Notes under the pieces: model-generated
The model's database searches: none
What the model was told of the DNA's origin: nothing
Seen by the model: only the letters and a program-made list of their open reading frames with translations
NCBI GenBank assembly: GCA_023101725.1
Contig: JALJCO010012682.1
Location: forward strand, 2,774,599 to 2,838,598
Length of the DNA stretch: 64,000 bases
Reading direction: 5' to 3'
DNA from: Atherinomorus stipes
Taxonomy: Eukaryota; Chordata; Actinopteri; Atheriniformes; Atherinidae
Position numbers and translations under genes: made by a program
In this document: in pieces, positions 11,273 through 22,882 of the stretch
How the letters are laid out: every line of letters begins with the position of its first letter
Numbering within the stretch: the stretch's first letter is position 1

Positions 11273-13470
11273 CTCCCACTCCAACAGTTGTCTAATTTGT
11301 TTTTTCAAATTATACATTTCATAATTTCTGTCATAAAAAAAAAGAAGAAAAAATATAGATGAAACTCTTCATGATTGTAGAATAGCTCAGAAATGACAAA
11401 CATTTTTCCTGTTGTTAAATGGATGAAAATGAAGATAGTAATCAAGCTCCGCCCATATTTCCCCCACCAGTAGATGACACTGCCAGCCCATGCTTAGCAA
11501 TGGACGGGTCTAATATTGGAGTAATTCCACTGTACATGTTTGAACCAGAAGGATATTCTCAAGAAGATGAAGTTAAATTAAAGGGGAAGTATCAGAATGG
11601 TAATGTATTCACTCTTTCTTGCTTTTAGAAAGAAACACAGCTGCATCTACAGAGACAAAGGAATAAAGGAGTTGAAGTTCACTAGTATCAGCTGATGGAT
11701 ATGGCCAATCATGGTGTCTCCCAGATAATGTGACGGTGTTATAGGCTTTGCTGACTTTTTAGATGGCTCAGTGTCAATACCCAGCTATTCTAGGGTCAAA
11801 TTTGCAAAGAATTTATCAGAAAAATTTAAACTGCTGGTCAGTATCTGCTTAGACATTTTTGATAGGACAGTTTGAAGTCTACAAATTAACTTTTCTGGAG
11901 CTCCAATGCTGCTGTAGTTTAACATTTTTAGGTAAAACATGAAGTCTTACATAATCTTTCTTTTCTTTTTTTTTTAATATCACTTGCAGTTGCTGTAAGC
12001 ACTTCTACACTAAGGCATGCAGCACTCTGTCAGTCATTTTGATACTAAAAATACTTGCTCTTTTAGTCTCAGAGGTACCTCTTACATCATACATCTGAAC
12101 TTTCACATGTGCATGTAATACACTCTGTGTAAGTTAATGAAGTTTTAAGAGTTCATCCAAACAGCAAGTCTGAGATTGTATACGGCTGCCTTAATGTAAA
12201 GCTTGACTGTCCCTATTAGCTGAAAATCAGAGATCCCTCAGAAACCACTGTGACCATTCAGTGGTGAGCTGGTTTACTGAGGTAGAGTGGAGCTGAACTG
12301 AATGGTCTGCACTGAGAGGCTGTGGGTTGAGTTTCTCTGAGGTTATGGTCATTCTCCCCCGGGAAAGTGGTAAAGCCTGGCTGTTTACCTTGGAGTAATC
12401 CTGCTCCTCCCCTTATACTGTTCGCTCTCCACTTCATAATTTATGATTACCTACAATAACGCACAGCTGTCATTCTGAACCCCCTATAAAGGAATTGTTG
12501 TTAAACTTTACCCCATAAGTGCAAGAAAAATGATTTACATTGATGAAAATAGATCTAGCTCAGAGACTCTCTTCAGCTTTCTTTCTGTGTGATGGTGTAC
12601 GGGTTGCATGAGCGCCACCTCTATGTCGCAGCAGGTGTGTGTGTGTGTGTGTGTGTATTTCAAGGGTTGGGGGTTAGGGAGAGAGGTAAGGGTTGGAAGG
12701 TTGGGCAGGGTGTTAAGACTGGATAGGGGCTGAGGTGGTGCATGCATCTTCAACCAAAGTGGAGTTTGACTTTCGCTCAGTTCCTCTCTCTCACACAGGC
12801 TCACTCAGAGTGCAGGAATGAACATTTTTTTCTCAGCTCTGCTCTCAGTTCTGGCCACCAAAGATGATGCTTCAGAGTAACTCTTCATGAGGGTACTGCA
12901 GAACTGAGCAGAGTCACAGCTCTGCAGCTGATGGGCTGCTGCTCTTTCTATCTTTATCCCCCTTTTAATTTGGACACTGGGGAGAAATAAATAGCTCAAC
13001 ACACACTGTTGGGAGGCAAATGAATGGAGGAGACTCGTGGGGGATTTCCCAAGCCTGCATTTACACCAATGGATATGGACACAAGTTCTGAATGGACCAA
13101 ATTGCATTTGGCATAATATTTCTCAGTAACATGTTATCAATTCCATTTTTTTTTCTGAAGATCTTGGACTATTTTGTGGATTTTTACTAGGGGCAGAAAA
13201 AAGAGAGAAAAAAAAAAGAAAAAACATACAACTGTAAGTTCAGGTTTTTTTTATATAATTTTTTTTTTTGGGGGGGGGGGGGGCATTTAGCATTTTGTTT
13301 TCATTTTTTTAAATGGACTATCTGTTTGGAAGAGGCCAATTGTTAAATAGCTATGTAATTAAACAAAAAGGATAAATCAGCTACTTAGAAACAATCACTT
13401 TTGAATTAGATTATAAAATGAAGTTTTTGTTAGTTTATCAAGTGACCGATAATATCACTTTGTTCTTCAG
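11273..13470. other. Upstream region of pthlh; one unexplained short frame
   Basis: No confident gene. A 69-codon frame at 11419-11628 has the acidic, proline-rich text APPIFPPPVDD and IGVIPLYMFEPEGYSQEDE. The last part faintly recalls the 'PYLFEP' segment of uncharacterised transposon-associated proteins common in fish, but this is weak. A (GT)n tract lies near 12633-12657 and a TATAAA at 12485. A possible donor (AACT|gtaagt) lies at about 13232-13237 and could end a 5' non-coding exon of pthlh. Long A and G runs lie near 13190-13285. Confidence 0.35.
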
Positions 13471-13485
13471 ATCTTTGGCTCAAGC

Positions 13486-14647
13486 ATGTGCTCTTTCATA
13501 TTACTTCATCAGTGGAGCTTGGCTGTGTTCTTACTGTTCTTCCCAATGACTCTTGATGGGAGGCCAGCTGATGCACTTATTCACAGAACGTGAGTTGTTT
13601 TTTTATTTTGTTTTACAATATTTTTGAAACGCTTAGAGAAATACTTAAAATGCATGTATTACAGAAAATGAAAATTTGCTTTTGGGAATTTTAAAAGAAA
13701 GATGATGTAAAACCTCTAAAGGATTCCTGTTGCTATTATTTTCTTTTATATAAAACAAAGACAAAAAACAACCAACCAACAAGACATGCAACTTAATTCA
13801 ATGTGGACATGGTAATTTAGAGAACACAAGTTTTTCTCTCTTCTAAGTCTGTCTGAAACTCAGGTCTGTGACAGGTCTCAGACATGTTTATGCTGCCACC
13901 TACTGTACTGAGGTTTCCTGAAGTCTGACCTTAAATTTCAGCTACCACCACTTCTTAAACTATCCCACAGACAAACTGTGCTGTCATCACTGTGCTGTCA
14001 AACGAAATTCCAAAAAAGCTAAAACAAAAAGTATTTAATAAGTTAAAGTGAAAATCTCAGAGAAATCACTTTGAACTGTTAGAGCAGGTCTAAATGGTCT
14101 AAGAAAATTAACCATATCATGTTTTTGTTCATGACCTTAAACATGAATAATCTCCTGTAAAAGTTGAGCTTTTTTCCTGTTTTTCTCTGTTTTAATAAAT
14201 TCTGATCTATCTCTCTGTCATTTTGCTGCTGTCAGGAGGAGGTCAGTCAGCCACGCGCAGCTGATGCATGACAAGAGCCGCTCCATGCATGAGTTCAGGC
14301 GCCGCATATTGCTACATGAGCTGCTGGAGGAGGTGCACACGGCCGATGAGCGTGCACTACCTGCACAGGCCAGAACCCCGAGCCAAACTTTTAGTGGAAA
14401 TGCTCTTCACCAGAAGCCACCGGGGGCCACCAAGGACCTCCTTGAGAGGTTCAGGCTGGACAGGGAGGGTCCTAACCTTCCCCAGGAGACCAACAAGGCT
14501 GTAGCTTATAAGGACCAGCCACTAAAACTTGCTACCAAAAGGAAAAAAAAGGTGAGGTTAGGCCGGCGCAGAGATAATGAAAAGAAGAGGTGGCGAGCGC
14601 GGTCTGCCATTACAAAAGGGCCACGGGGGACACAGAACCCTGCCTAA
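13486..14647 (+). CDS. pthlh: Parathyroid hormone-related protein (PTHrP)
   Basis: Secreted hormone and nuclear-acting peptide of the PTH family, acting on PTH1R-type receptors in calcium handling and skeletal development. There are two coding exons, 13486-13589 (phase 2, donor AC|gtgagt) and 14236-14647 (acceptor ctgtcag), giving 171 aa. Exon 1 begins after an acceptor at 13470 and encodes a signal peptide (HQWSLAVFLLFF, close to the mammalian QQWSVAVFLL). A dibasic site RTRR (34-37) precedes the mature start SVSHAQLMHDKSRS, which aligns with human PTHrP 1-14. Then come FRRRILLHELLEEVHTA, the mid-region LPQETNKAVAYKDQPLK (116-132) and a basic nuclear-localisation-like stretch (about 136-156). 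The osteostatin-type C-terminus is short. Mature position 5 is Ala, where mammals have His. Whether this is the a or b teleost paralog cannot be told here. Confidence 0.93.
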
Positions 14648-17600
14648 AAGAGCCCAGAACTTTTATGGGACTGCACTAAAACACTGACACAGACTGACTG
14701 AAGCCTGACAGACTGTTGATGGTGCCAGGGTGGTGTTTCTATGATAATACATTGTATTTTGTTTCCTCACACTTCCTGGAGTGTCACCATGACATCTTTT
14801 TAGGCCCATGCAGTATTTATTTGGAATTTCTTCCCACCCTTACAACTCTGACAACCTGCAAAACAATGACATACATGGTCATGTCTAACCATCTGTGCAT
14901 GGATGGAGCACAGGAGGAAGTATTTATTTCCTATGTATAACGAGCAAAGGAATTGCTTAGAGTTCTGCTTTTGTTTGGCTCTGTATGAGTAAACTATCAT
15001 GGACATGGAGTCACAAAACCTGTACAAACTGTAATTAATACACCTGTTCAAATAGTTCCACCATAATTTATTTCACTTTGAAAATGTATATTATTTTGTG
15101 AATGTATCATGGTGCTGCTGACTAAATTCCATTATGCACTTTAGTTACATCCTGTATACGTTCTTTTGTGGTTGAGTTTTATCTTAGTAATTCTTGTTGA
15201 TGGTACTACTTTTTCTTTCCCACCTCAGATTTCTTGTGGACTCATAACTTATTGGAAGCTTCATTGGACTCATCACCATTTCACTTAACAGTTTATTTTC
15301 ATGTAATAAGCCAGAGTCAGGGGCTATCAGACTCAATGTTCTGCACTTGCACTGAGGGAATGCTGTACATGTTTCCAGTTAATCAAACATTAAAAATGTA
15401 GTCATTAGATATATCATGATTCTTGTTGTCTTTATTCATCAGCTATATGCAGAATTTAATAGGTTCAGCTTGACATGATTATTAACAGTCATTAATAGAA
15501 AATCTGTGAGCAAGGATTTGAAGAATTTTTAAGAAGTTTTTTTTTTTAAAAAAAGGTCTTTGAACAGATTTTTCAGTATTAAATGGAATATATTTGGATT
15601 TTAGACAAAGAAAAAAAATCCTGCACTGCAGGTGATATGGACTGAAATCTGCATATTAACAGATTACTGATCATTGCAACATCAGAAAATTCTGTCAGTG
15701 TTCTTGGTCTAATGCTTAACTGAATGGCAAAAAGCAATACACTGAATGGTACATAATAGTCTTCATGTATTATATATTTCCAACGGAACAATTCACTACT
15801 TTGTCTAATGTCACTAAAAGGCAAAAAGATTTTTGAGGATCATAAAATGCTTACAGTCTGGGAATCAAATATCTGTAGTTTAGCAGGCATACAAAAAAGA
15901 TTAAAAAAAGAAAGATGAGATAAAAAAATTTCCATCAAAAAACAATTTGCATAACAGTCATTAAAATCAGCTGCATTAAACTGTTACTTTGCGAGTTAAA
16001 AATAAACTTTATTCAACTCCATAAAAACATTGCTCAACAAATTCATACAATTACAAGTTCTGTAGAGATGATCAACCTGCATCACGCTTAGTTCATCGTT
16101 ACTCCTGAACCCTGAATTAAAAAGCAGAACATGGATACATCCAATCCTTGTTTTGATCAGCATTAATCGGCCTCCTGAAAGTTTTTTTTTTTTTTTTTTA
16201 GCAAGTCAGTCAGTGTGATGCTTTATATGAGCAGGAATTAGATTGGTAACAGCAGGATCAAAACACATTTTAAACTGGTCTTCTGTTGGGTTAGCTATAT
16301 AAAAAAAACAAAACAGATATTGTCAACTTTTTGGCAAAGACAGAATAGGTTTAAGCTGTTAATGTCCCACTTGGGAACTTGTGCCATTTTAACAGCTACA
16401 AAATGAAAGACACAGACTCTGAAAATAGTAAGTTTACCAAATGCATCAGCATCAGCTATATCCTGTGTTAAAAGCAGCCATGTGCAGCACAGACCATTAA
16501 CTGACACAGAGTCATAAATGTTGTGGAAAGCCTGATAAAGCCGCCGTTAGGAGCCCACAGCTCATACTGAAGAAATCAATTAAAGCAATAGAGAAAAATG
16601 GTAATATCTCCATAGAAGAGGGAAACAAAGAGGGCAATCAATGGACTATGATCTGTGGAGCCACACCATCTTTTGATTGTGAGCTTAATGTTTATTGTAA
16701 AGTATTATTCATAGTGTGGCAAAATAAGAAAAGATTTTTACAAAATGAAGGGAGAGTTAGCTTAGGTGTGTGTTATGTATTAAAATGGTACACAGGTAGC
16801 ACTTTAACGTCCCATTTAGCATTTAAACAATAAGTGGTTGTTACAAGTTGTAGTTACAAGAACTACGAGTATGTTTGTTCATAGAAATTCATTAGAAATT
16901 CATAAAAATATTATTTTCTTTTGCAAGAAAGTTTAAACATATGTGTTAACAGTTAATAAGTTGTAACATTACAATGTAGCCTATTATCAAGATTTAAGCA
17001 AGTCTTAAAAAAATACTTTTTTTTTTTTTTTTTTACATATAATTATGACAAAAAATTACTATTGGGGATTCACCAACAGTTGAAGCAAAAGGCAACAAAC
17101 CTTTAAAATTCTTTTCACAATTTGTTCACAACTACACAATAAAGTACCCTGGCATAAAATAAGAAACTGAAGACATGCAGCTATCCTCAAATAATAAATA
17201 AACAAGACGGGCATGAATAATACATAACTATTCTCTCAGCAGCTAGGCAGCACACACCATTTCTCTTTAAATGCAGTCAACCAGAATCAATATGGCCCAA
17301 GTAATGTTTGCTTTTCTTCCCCCCGCATCCAGCTATCACATTTTGTAACGTGTTGTGAGTAGATGCCACCTTACCTTTGTTCAGGACATTTTAACACGAC
17401 AAAAATTAGTAAAAGAGAATTTTTCAGGGTATATAATGAAGCTAGTTTGTGCGCAGACATGGCTTAGAAGACAAGATTGAAGAACAAAGATGGTGAGTTT
17501 ACCAATATGATGAGAGATACGCTTTTAAAATATTATGAACTGTGGCAACAAAATTCTTGTATTTATTTATTAAAAAAAAACAAACAACAACAACAACAAC

Positions 17601-18047
17601 AAAAAAAAAAAAAAACAGTTATACAGCTGTTTTTACATCAGCATGTTAAAAAGCCTTTTTTCTCCTCAGTTGACAATAATCTTTCATGTTAAACCTTGGT
17701 TTTGGTATTAGATTATGTATTTTGGTGGAATGACATATAATCACTCATAGATTTGATTAATTTAAATATACTTTGGATGAGCTCACAAAGTATATTCCTT
17801 AACATTTAGAGATATAACATAAGCCAAGCATGAGAACCTGAAATACATGGCTTATATATTTCATAGAGCCATCTGTTGTTTTGCCTGCAAAATGTCAGAG
17901 AAATGAAAATGCAGTTTTCTTTAAAACCACAAATCCAAATATGTGGAGTTCTTTTTATTATAAGTAGTGAAAACACTTTGTCTCATATTAAAATAGGTTA
18001 AATAAAAAGCTGAAACTCATACAACTGATTATTCTTATATTTGACAG
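14648..18047. other. pthlh 3' region and intergenic DNA
   Basis: The first ~750 bases are probably pthlh 3' UTR. ATTTATTT-like elements lie near 14815 and 14921, and an ATTAAA poly(A) signal candidate is at 15389-15394. The rest shows no gene: A/T runs near 15540, 16180 and 17018, and a CAA/A-rich tract at 17578-17616. A splice acceptor (atttgacag, ending 18047) closes the region and begins the GPCR coding exon. Confidence 0.5.
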
Positions 18048-18066
18048 GTGTTAAGCCGATGATAGC

Positions 18067-18990
18067 ATGGCTGTTCCTAATACCTATGGGGTGATTTTTG
18101 CCTGTACCTGTGGAGTGATCCTGGGCATTGGGCTCTGTGCCAACCTGCTGGTCTTCTCTTTGTTTGCCAAGTACAACACACTACGTAAAAACCGCCTGGA
18201 CATCCTCCTCCTCAGCATGACTCTCGCTGACTTCCTAACCCTTGTACTCATCCCCTTCACCCTGCACTCTGCTGTAAGCCACTCCTGGCCTTTGGGAGAC
18301 ACGTCCTGCAAGGTGTACCAGTTCCTGCTTGCATTCAGCCTTGCAGCTAGCACCTACTCTCTGTGTGCCGTGTCCATGACTCGTGCGATGATCATCACCA
18401 ATCCGTACCAGCCGCCCACAATGGATCTCGTCATCCTCATGTTTGTTTTGGTCTGGGCCCTAAGCTTCTTCATCAGCCTGCCCCTGCGAATGTTTGCCAC
18501 CAAGGAAAGTCTGAACCCAAACCTGGCAAACTTCACCTTCTGCCTTCCAACCATTCATGAGCACCACTACCAAGTGGTCCTAAGCCAATTTGTACTTTAC
18601 TACTTTGTTCCAATGCTGGTCATCGCCTTCAACTATGTCCGCCTGGCTCTTTTTCTTCACAAGAGCCCTGTAATGTCAGTGTCCAGTGCCAGGAACACCC
18701 GCAGAGCCTCGGTCATGGTGTTCTTGGCTGCTGCTACCTTTTCAGTGTGCTGGCTGCCTGGCTATGTGCTAGAACTATGCGTGTACCTGGGCCTATATCG
18801 TCATGGAGAAGCTTGGGATCTGTTCTACTTTATTTGCACTGTACTCCAGTACCTGCATCCCAGCATCAACCCAGTGCTCTATGTGCTGCTGTCTAAGCGC
18901 TATCGCCACAGGAGGGCAGCCTGGTTCTTTGGCTGTAACAGGAACAGAGTGCAACCGCAGGTCAACAGCGTCACCACAGACAGCTTTTAA
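18067..18990 (+). CDS. Class A G-protein-coupled receptor, peptide-type
   Basis: Seven-helix plasma-membrane receptor of 307 aa. Visible landmarks: GLCANLLVF in TM1 (22-30), LADFL in TM2 (53-57), Cys81 and Cys159 as the extracellular disulfide pair, VWALSFFISLP in TM4, CWLP in TM6 (228-231), NPVLY in TM7 (268-272), a basic helix 8 and Cys290 as a possible palmitoylation site. TM3 ends SMTRAMI: TRA (105-107) replaces the usual DRY. The start ATG is set by an in-frame TAA at 18052-18054. A splice acceptor at 18047 implies an upstream non-coding exon. Only about 10 residues precede TM1, with no Asn-glycosylation site there; NFT at 155 lies in extracellular loop 2. The general shape recalls the galanin/GPR151 group, but I cannot place it firmly, so no symbol is given. 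An AATAAA lies at 19340-19345. Confidence 0.85.
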   Translation: MAVPNTYGVIFACTCGVILGIGLCANLLVFSLFAKYNTLRKNRLDILLLSMTLADFLTLVLIPFTLHSAVSHSWPLGDTSCKVYQFLLAFSLAASTYSLCAVSMTRAMIITNPYQPPTMDLVILMFVLVWALSFFISLPLRMFATKESLNPNLANFTFCLPTIHEHHYQVVLSQFVLYYFVPMLVIAFNYVRLALFLHKSPVMSVSSARNTRRASVMVFLAAATFSVCWLPGYVLELCVYLGLYRHGEAWDLFYFICTVLQYLHPSINPVLYVLLSKRYRHRRAAWFFGCNRNRVQPQVNSVTTDSF

Positions 18991-21235
18991 ATTCAGCTGA
19001 TTGCTTTATGAGTCAGGCAGTATGTTTTGTACAGTTACCGTTTATACAAGTCAGCTAATTCTGCGGTTCAATCTAAAACTACAAAATCAAACATAATCTG
19101 ATAATTGCTTTGATAATTCTCCAACCTTGTGCCATATTCTCTTTATTTTACTGCAGCACATTGATTAAATTTGCTCAATTTTTGCATATCTTACAACCAG
19201 TTGTTGCTTCAAATGCTTCTGTCTGTGTTACGCCTGTTAACAAGCAAAGAAAAACTTGGGATGATCTTTATTCTTGTAGGTTTGATGACAGGATTTAATT
19301 TGTTCCCACACCAGCAAAACAAATATGATTTTTTTTAAAAATAAAATGCTAATTGTCCTTTAAAACTGTTTTTACTAAACATGTATATGAGGGGGAAATT
19401 ATTATTGTGCTGAAATCCACAAAAAACAACAAACAACAAACAAAACACTCCAACATGAATTAAGAATATGCTCCTGTTATAGTAACTAACTTTCTTTTCT
19501 GTTTTTAGCACTGTCCAAATTCCTGTTTTTAAGTGAGTAAGAAAAAAAAGATGCTGTATGTGTTCTGGTAGTATATACAGTTACTCTCTTTTATACTCTG
19601 TATATGAAATATATACTGGACTGTCCAGGACATGCTAGCAACCAGGTCTTTCTAACAACATGCTAATAAACTGTAATAAATGCACCAGAGAGCTGATTAA
19701 TGTTTCCACCAGTGTCAAGTTGGTGTCTATTCACAGGGCAGTTATCTTCCAAACAGCAGTAAATCATGCAGTGGGATTCGCTACCTCTGCAGAAGATAGC
19801 CATTAAATGTGAGCTATATGATCCTCCAGTATTAGACTACATGAAGAGTAAGGAAAACCTGTTCAGTGAGCCGTTGCTTCTCACCTTCATACAATTAAAT
19901 TGAGCCATCAAAAGTGACATTTCAATCGGCCTAAGCTGACTCTTACACTAGACAAGATGACAAAATTGTGGATTAAAAAAAGTTTCCATTTATGACACAA
20001 GATTTTCTCTAAATGTAACAGTAAAGTACCAAAATGCATGCAGGTGAGCTACAGAAATAAAAAGGTGACACCACAAACTTTGACAATAGAGATGCAGGAT
20101 TTGAAACTGTATGACTCATAAGTAAATCAAGACTGGTACTTTAAGTGTGACACTGTAGTTGATATATTCCTCTAACTTTCACTTTCCTGAAGTAGACATA
20201 TGACATAAAGTCATGTAGTCAGCTGTTGACTGGGCTTTAATGGTTTTAATGGCAAATTTACTATGCAAACCTTAACTCTCATTGATTGTGTGTCAGGTGA
20301 ATCCACACAATTAGTCTAAGGATGCCATTTTTTAATCAGTGGCATCACTCACAAGGCATATACACATTGGATTAGGATACATAATTAGGGCTGTTTTCTC
20401 AGGGGGCTACAGGCTTAAAGTGTACTCCTACAGTAATCGAATGGATTGGGAAATGGAATAACACAGCTGGCTGAGTTCTTGCTGTAATAAGAGACAATCT
20501 GCCCCTCCCTCTGTCAACTTGCCCCCTGACTTTTGGCCTTCTCTTTGGGGAACACTAAGGGCAGCTGGCCTGATTTGTACAGACCAGTATCACACTGCCA
20601 GAGCCAATCAGCATGCTGGACATGCTGTGCCAGAAACATACTGAGCTGTTTGCAGTAAAAACCAGACTTCTCTTTCTAGTAACCACTTTTTTAAGATTAT
20701 CCATACACAACAACAGCAACAATATTTATGGGATCTACACTGAATGAATTGAATGAATGAATTGAACTGATTTTACCTTTTGGGATAAATAAAGTATATT
20801 TCATTTCATTTCATTTCCTTTCCTTTCATTTCATTGCTATTTGCTCCCTGAAATGAATAACAATCAGTTATCAAAACATCGGTAAGGCCACCAGGAGCTA
20901 CTGGAGGATGCTTGAATCATGTTGTTGATTAAAGTGAATTTGCAATTTTAAAAACAAAGTTGTTAGAACAATTCGGGAATTTGCACTCCTCAAATGTCAA
21001 GATATTTTGTTTTCTCTTTTCAGTGATAGTAAATTAACCATACACTTTAAATTTTTGGATTAAAAATGTAATGTTTTTTAATCAACATTGAATAATTATT
21101 TCAGAAATCTTTTTATTGGTATGTGTTTCCAATCAGATGACAGGCTCAGGATTTTGAACTCTATTAATTTTAAAGCTGTTTTAAAGTCAGACTACCATTA
21201 CAAAAAGTACAAAAGTACTGCTGACAATGTTACTG

Positions 21236-21237
<2 letters not shown>
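18991..21237. other. GPCR 3' region and intergenic DNA
   Basis: The likely 3' UTR of the receptor runs to the AATAAA at 19340-19345. No further gene is seen. At about 20740-20832 there is a retroposon-like tail, 'TTTTGGGATAAATAAAGTA' followed by repeated ATTTC units, matching tails near 8330 and 47630. Confidence 0.45.

Positions 21238-21273
<36 letters not shown>
21238..21273. repeat. (AT)n microsatellite
   Basis: About 17 AT units, located inside a meaningless open frame. Confidence 0.9.
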
Positions 21274-21276
<3 letters not shown>

Positions 21277-21653
21277 GAACAGAAAACCATTTATTTTATT
21301 AGTAATTATTTTACCAATTTTGTTTTATCACCTGAAATCATCATCTGTGTATTACATCATCAGTATTTCAGTCTTTTATTTCCAGCTTTATCATCAACCA
21401 ACACTTTTATTTTCTGTGGTTTGTGGGTAATTTTATTCGTGCATTACAATGAAACCTCTGTGCAGTAATCAGAGATTAATGTCTTATCTCTTGTTTTTTT
21501 ACTAGCACTCTCTCTCTTTAGTCATTTACAAGCCTTGCCAGTGCAGTTTAGTGTGCTTGTGCCACATTTTCTAAGCTGATTGAAGTCGGCATGAATGGGT
21601 GAATTTTAATGTGTTTCCAAACAGTAATAGCTATGTAATGGCCTACAACTTAA

Positions 21654-22123
21654 AGACCCACAACACAACTTTTAGCAATTTTCTCAAAGGCACCCTCTAT
21701 CGACAGCTAAACTCGCATCCATCTTGCATCCTACCTGTACTGTGAGCTCACTCCAGCCAGTAAAAGACAGTGTTGTCTCATTTCTTGTTCTGTCCCTTCC
21801 TGTCTTTCTTTTCCTGTCTTCCTCTGGTAATGTTTCCTTGTGTTTCTTGGTCGAATCGCAAAAGAAATTGTCAATATCGACATGACGAGCATTCAAAATA
21901 CCCACTGTGTTCATATCTGGTTCAATTCTGTTTGCTGGCACATAATGCGGTGCGCAACCACTAGTCTGCTGCAACGGATGGAAAAGTTACATAGTGCAGT
22001 TTCTGAGCCTCGGGACACCGCTGGGCAGTGACGGCTCGAAAATGTGCATAATGAATGTTAGTGTGCCATCAAAAGGAGTCAGAAATGCACATTTTTAACG
22101 TCAAAAAGTGACATTGTGGGTAT
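21654..22123. mobile_element. TTAA-flanked non-autonomous element
   Basis: TTAA borders both ends (21650-21653 and 22124-22127). The left terminus AGACCCACAACAC pairs with the right terminus GACATTGTGGGTAT over about 14 bp with a few mismatches. No transposase frame is present. The flanks put it with the TTAA-duplicating (piggyBac/Kolobok-type) MITEs also seen at 9.4, 47.9 and 57.1 kb, although the interiors differ. Confidence 0.6.
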
Positions 22124-22687
22124 TTAAAGTTACCTTATTTTGCACAATTGAAAAAATTAAATATGAGATGACTGAAACAGAGAAGTAGACATAAGATACT
22201 AGCAATGCTAATAAAACAAAAGTTTTCCTAAACGTTCTGGGTAATCTAACAAGTAATAAAAACTCTGCTTCTGATTCATTTCAAGGGCACACTTACATTC
22301 AGTATGATTATTCCGAGAGTCATTGTGGTTCTTCCCACGATAACTTTGTGTTTCTATCTGGAGCATCAAGTCACTGCTGTGTTTGGCTTTACAGCAATAC
22401 GTCAGCAACTGGATATCAGCATGCTAACCGTTTTGAATGGGAATAATGACTCATTCAGAAAGGAAACCCAGCAGAAAATTATCAGAAGAGGTGAGAAAAA
22501 GAAAATGAGAAAGTGACAAGAGTACGAGCTAAAAAAAAAAAAGTCATCATGTGACTGGCTGACTTACTGGCAAGGGAAAGCTCAGAGAAGATAGGGAATG
22601 CAAGACAGATGGTAAATTATTATTTATTTGGGGTGAAAAAGTGCAGAACTCTTCAAAAATTCATTAGTACTTTTGAACTGTTTTTTT

Positions 22688-22882
22688 CAGCTCCAGTCCT
22701 CTGGACCCACTGCCCGGCATGCTTTGGAGGCAACCTAGTTTTTCACACCTGAATCAAATGATTTGCTCGTTAAAAGGATTGCAAAGAACTAGATGAGGAA
22801 GTTCATGAATCTCAATCAGGTGTGTTGGTGTAGAAACACATTGAAGACAGAACAGTGCAGGACAGTGGGAGCTGGGAAACTG
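22688..22882. mobile_element. hAT-type MITE relic
   Basis: The ends read CTCCAGTCCTCTGGACCCAC and CAGTGGGAGCTGGGAAACTG, with an internal inverted pair ACACCTGAATCAAATGA / CTCAATCAGGTGTGTTGG. This is the layout of a very common fish MITE, also represented at 50860-51282. No clean 8-bp duplication was found for this copy. Confidence 0.6.

Noticed and set aside
18084..18554. Minus-strand frames opposite the GPCR
   Set aside because: Shadow frames of the receptor coding sequence; the same applies to frames opposite kcna6 and kcna1.
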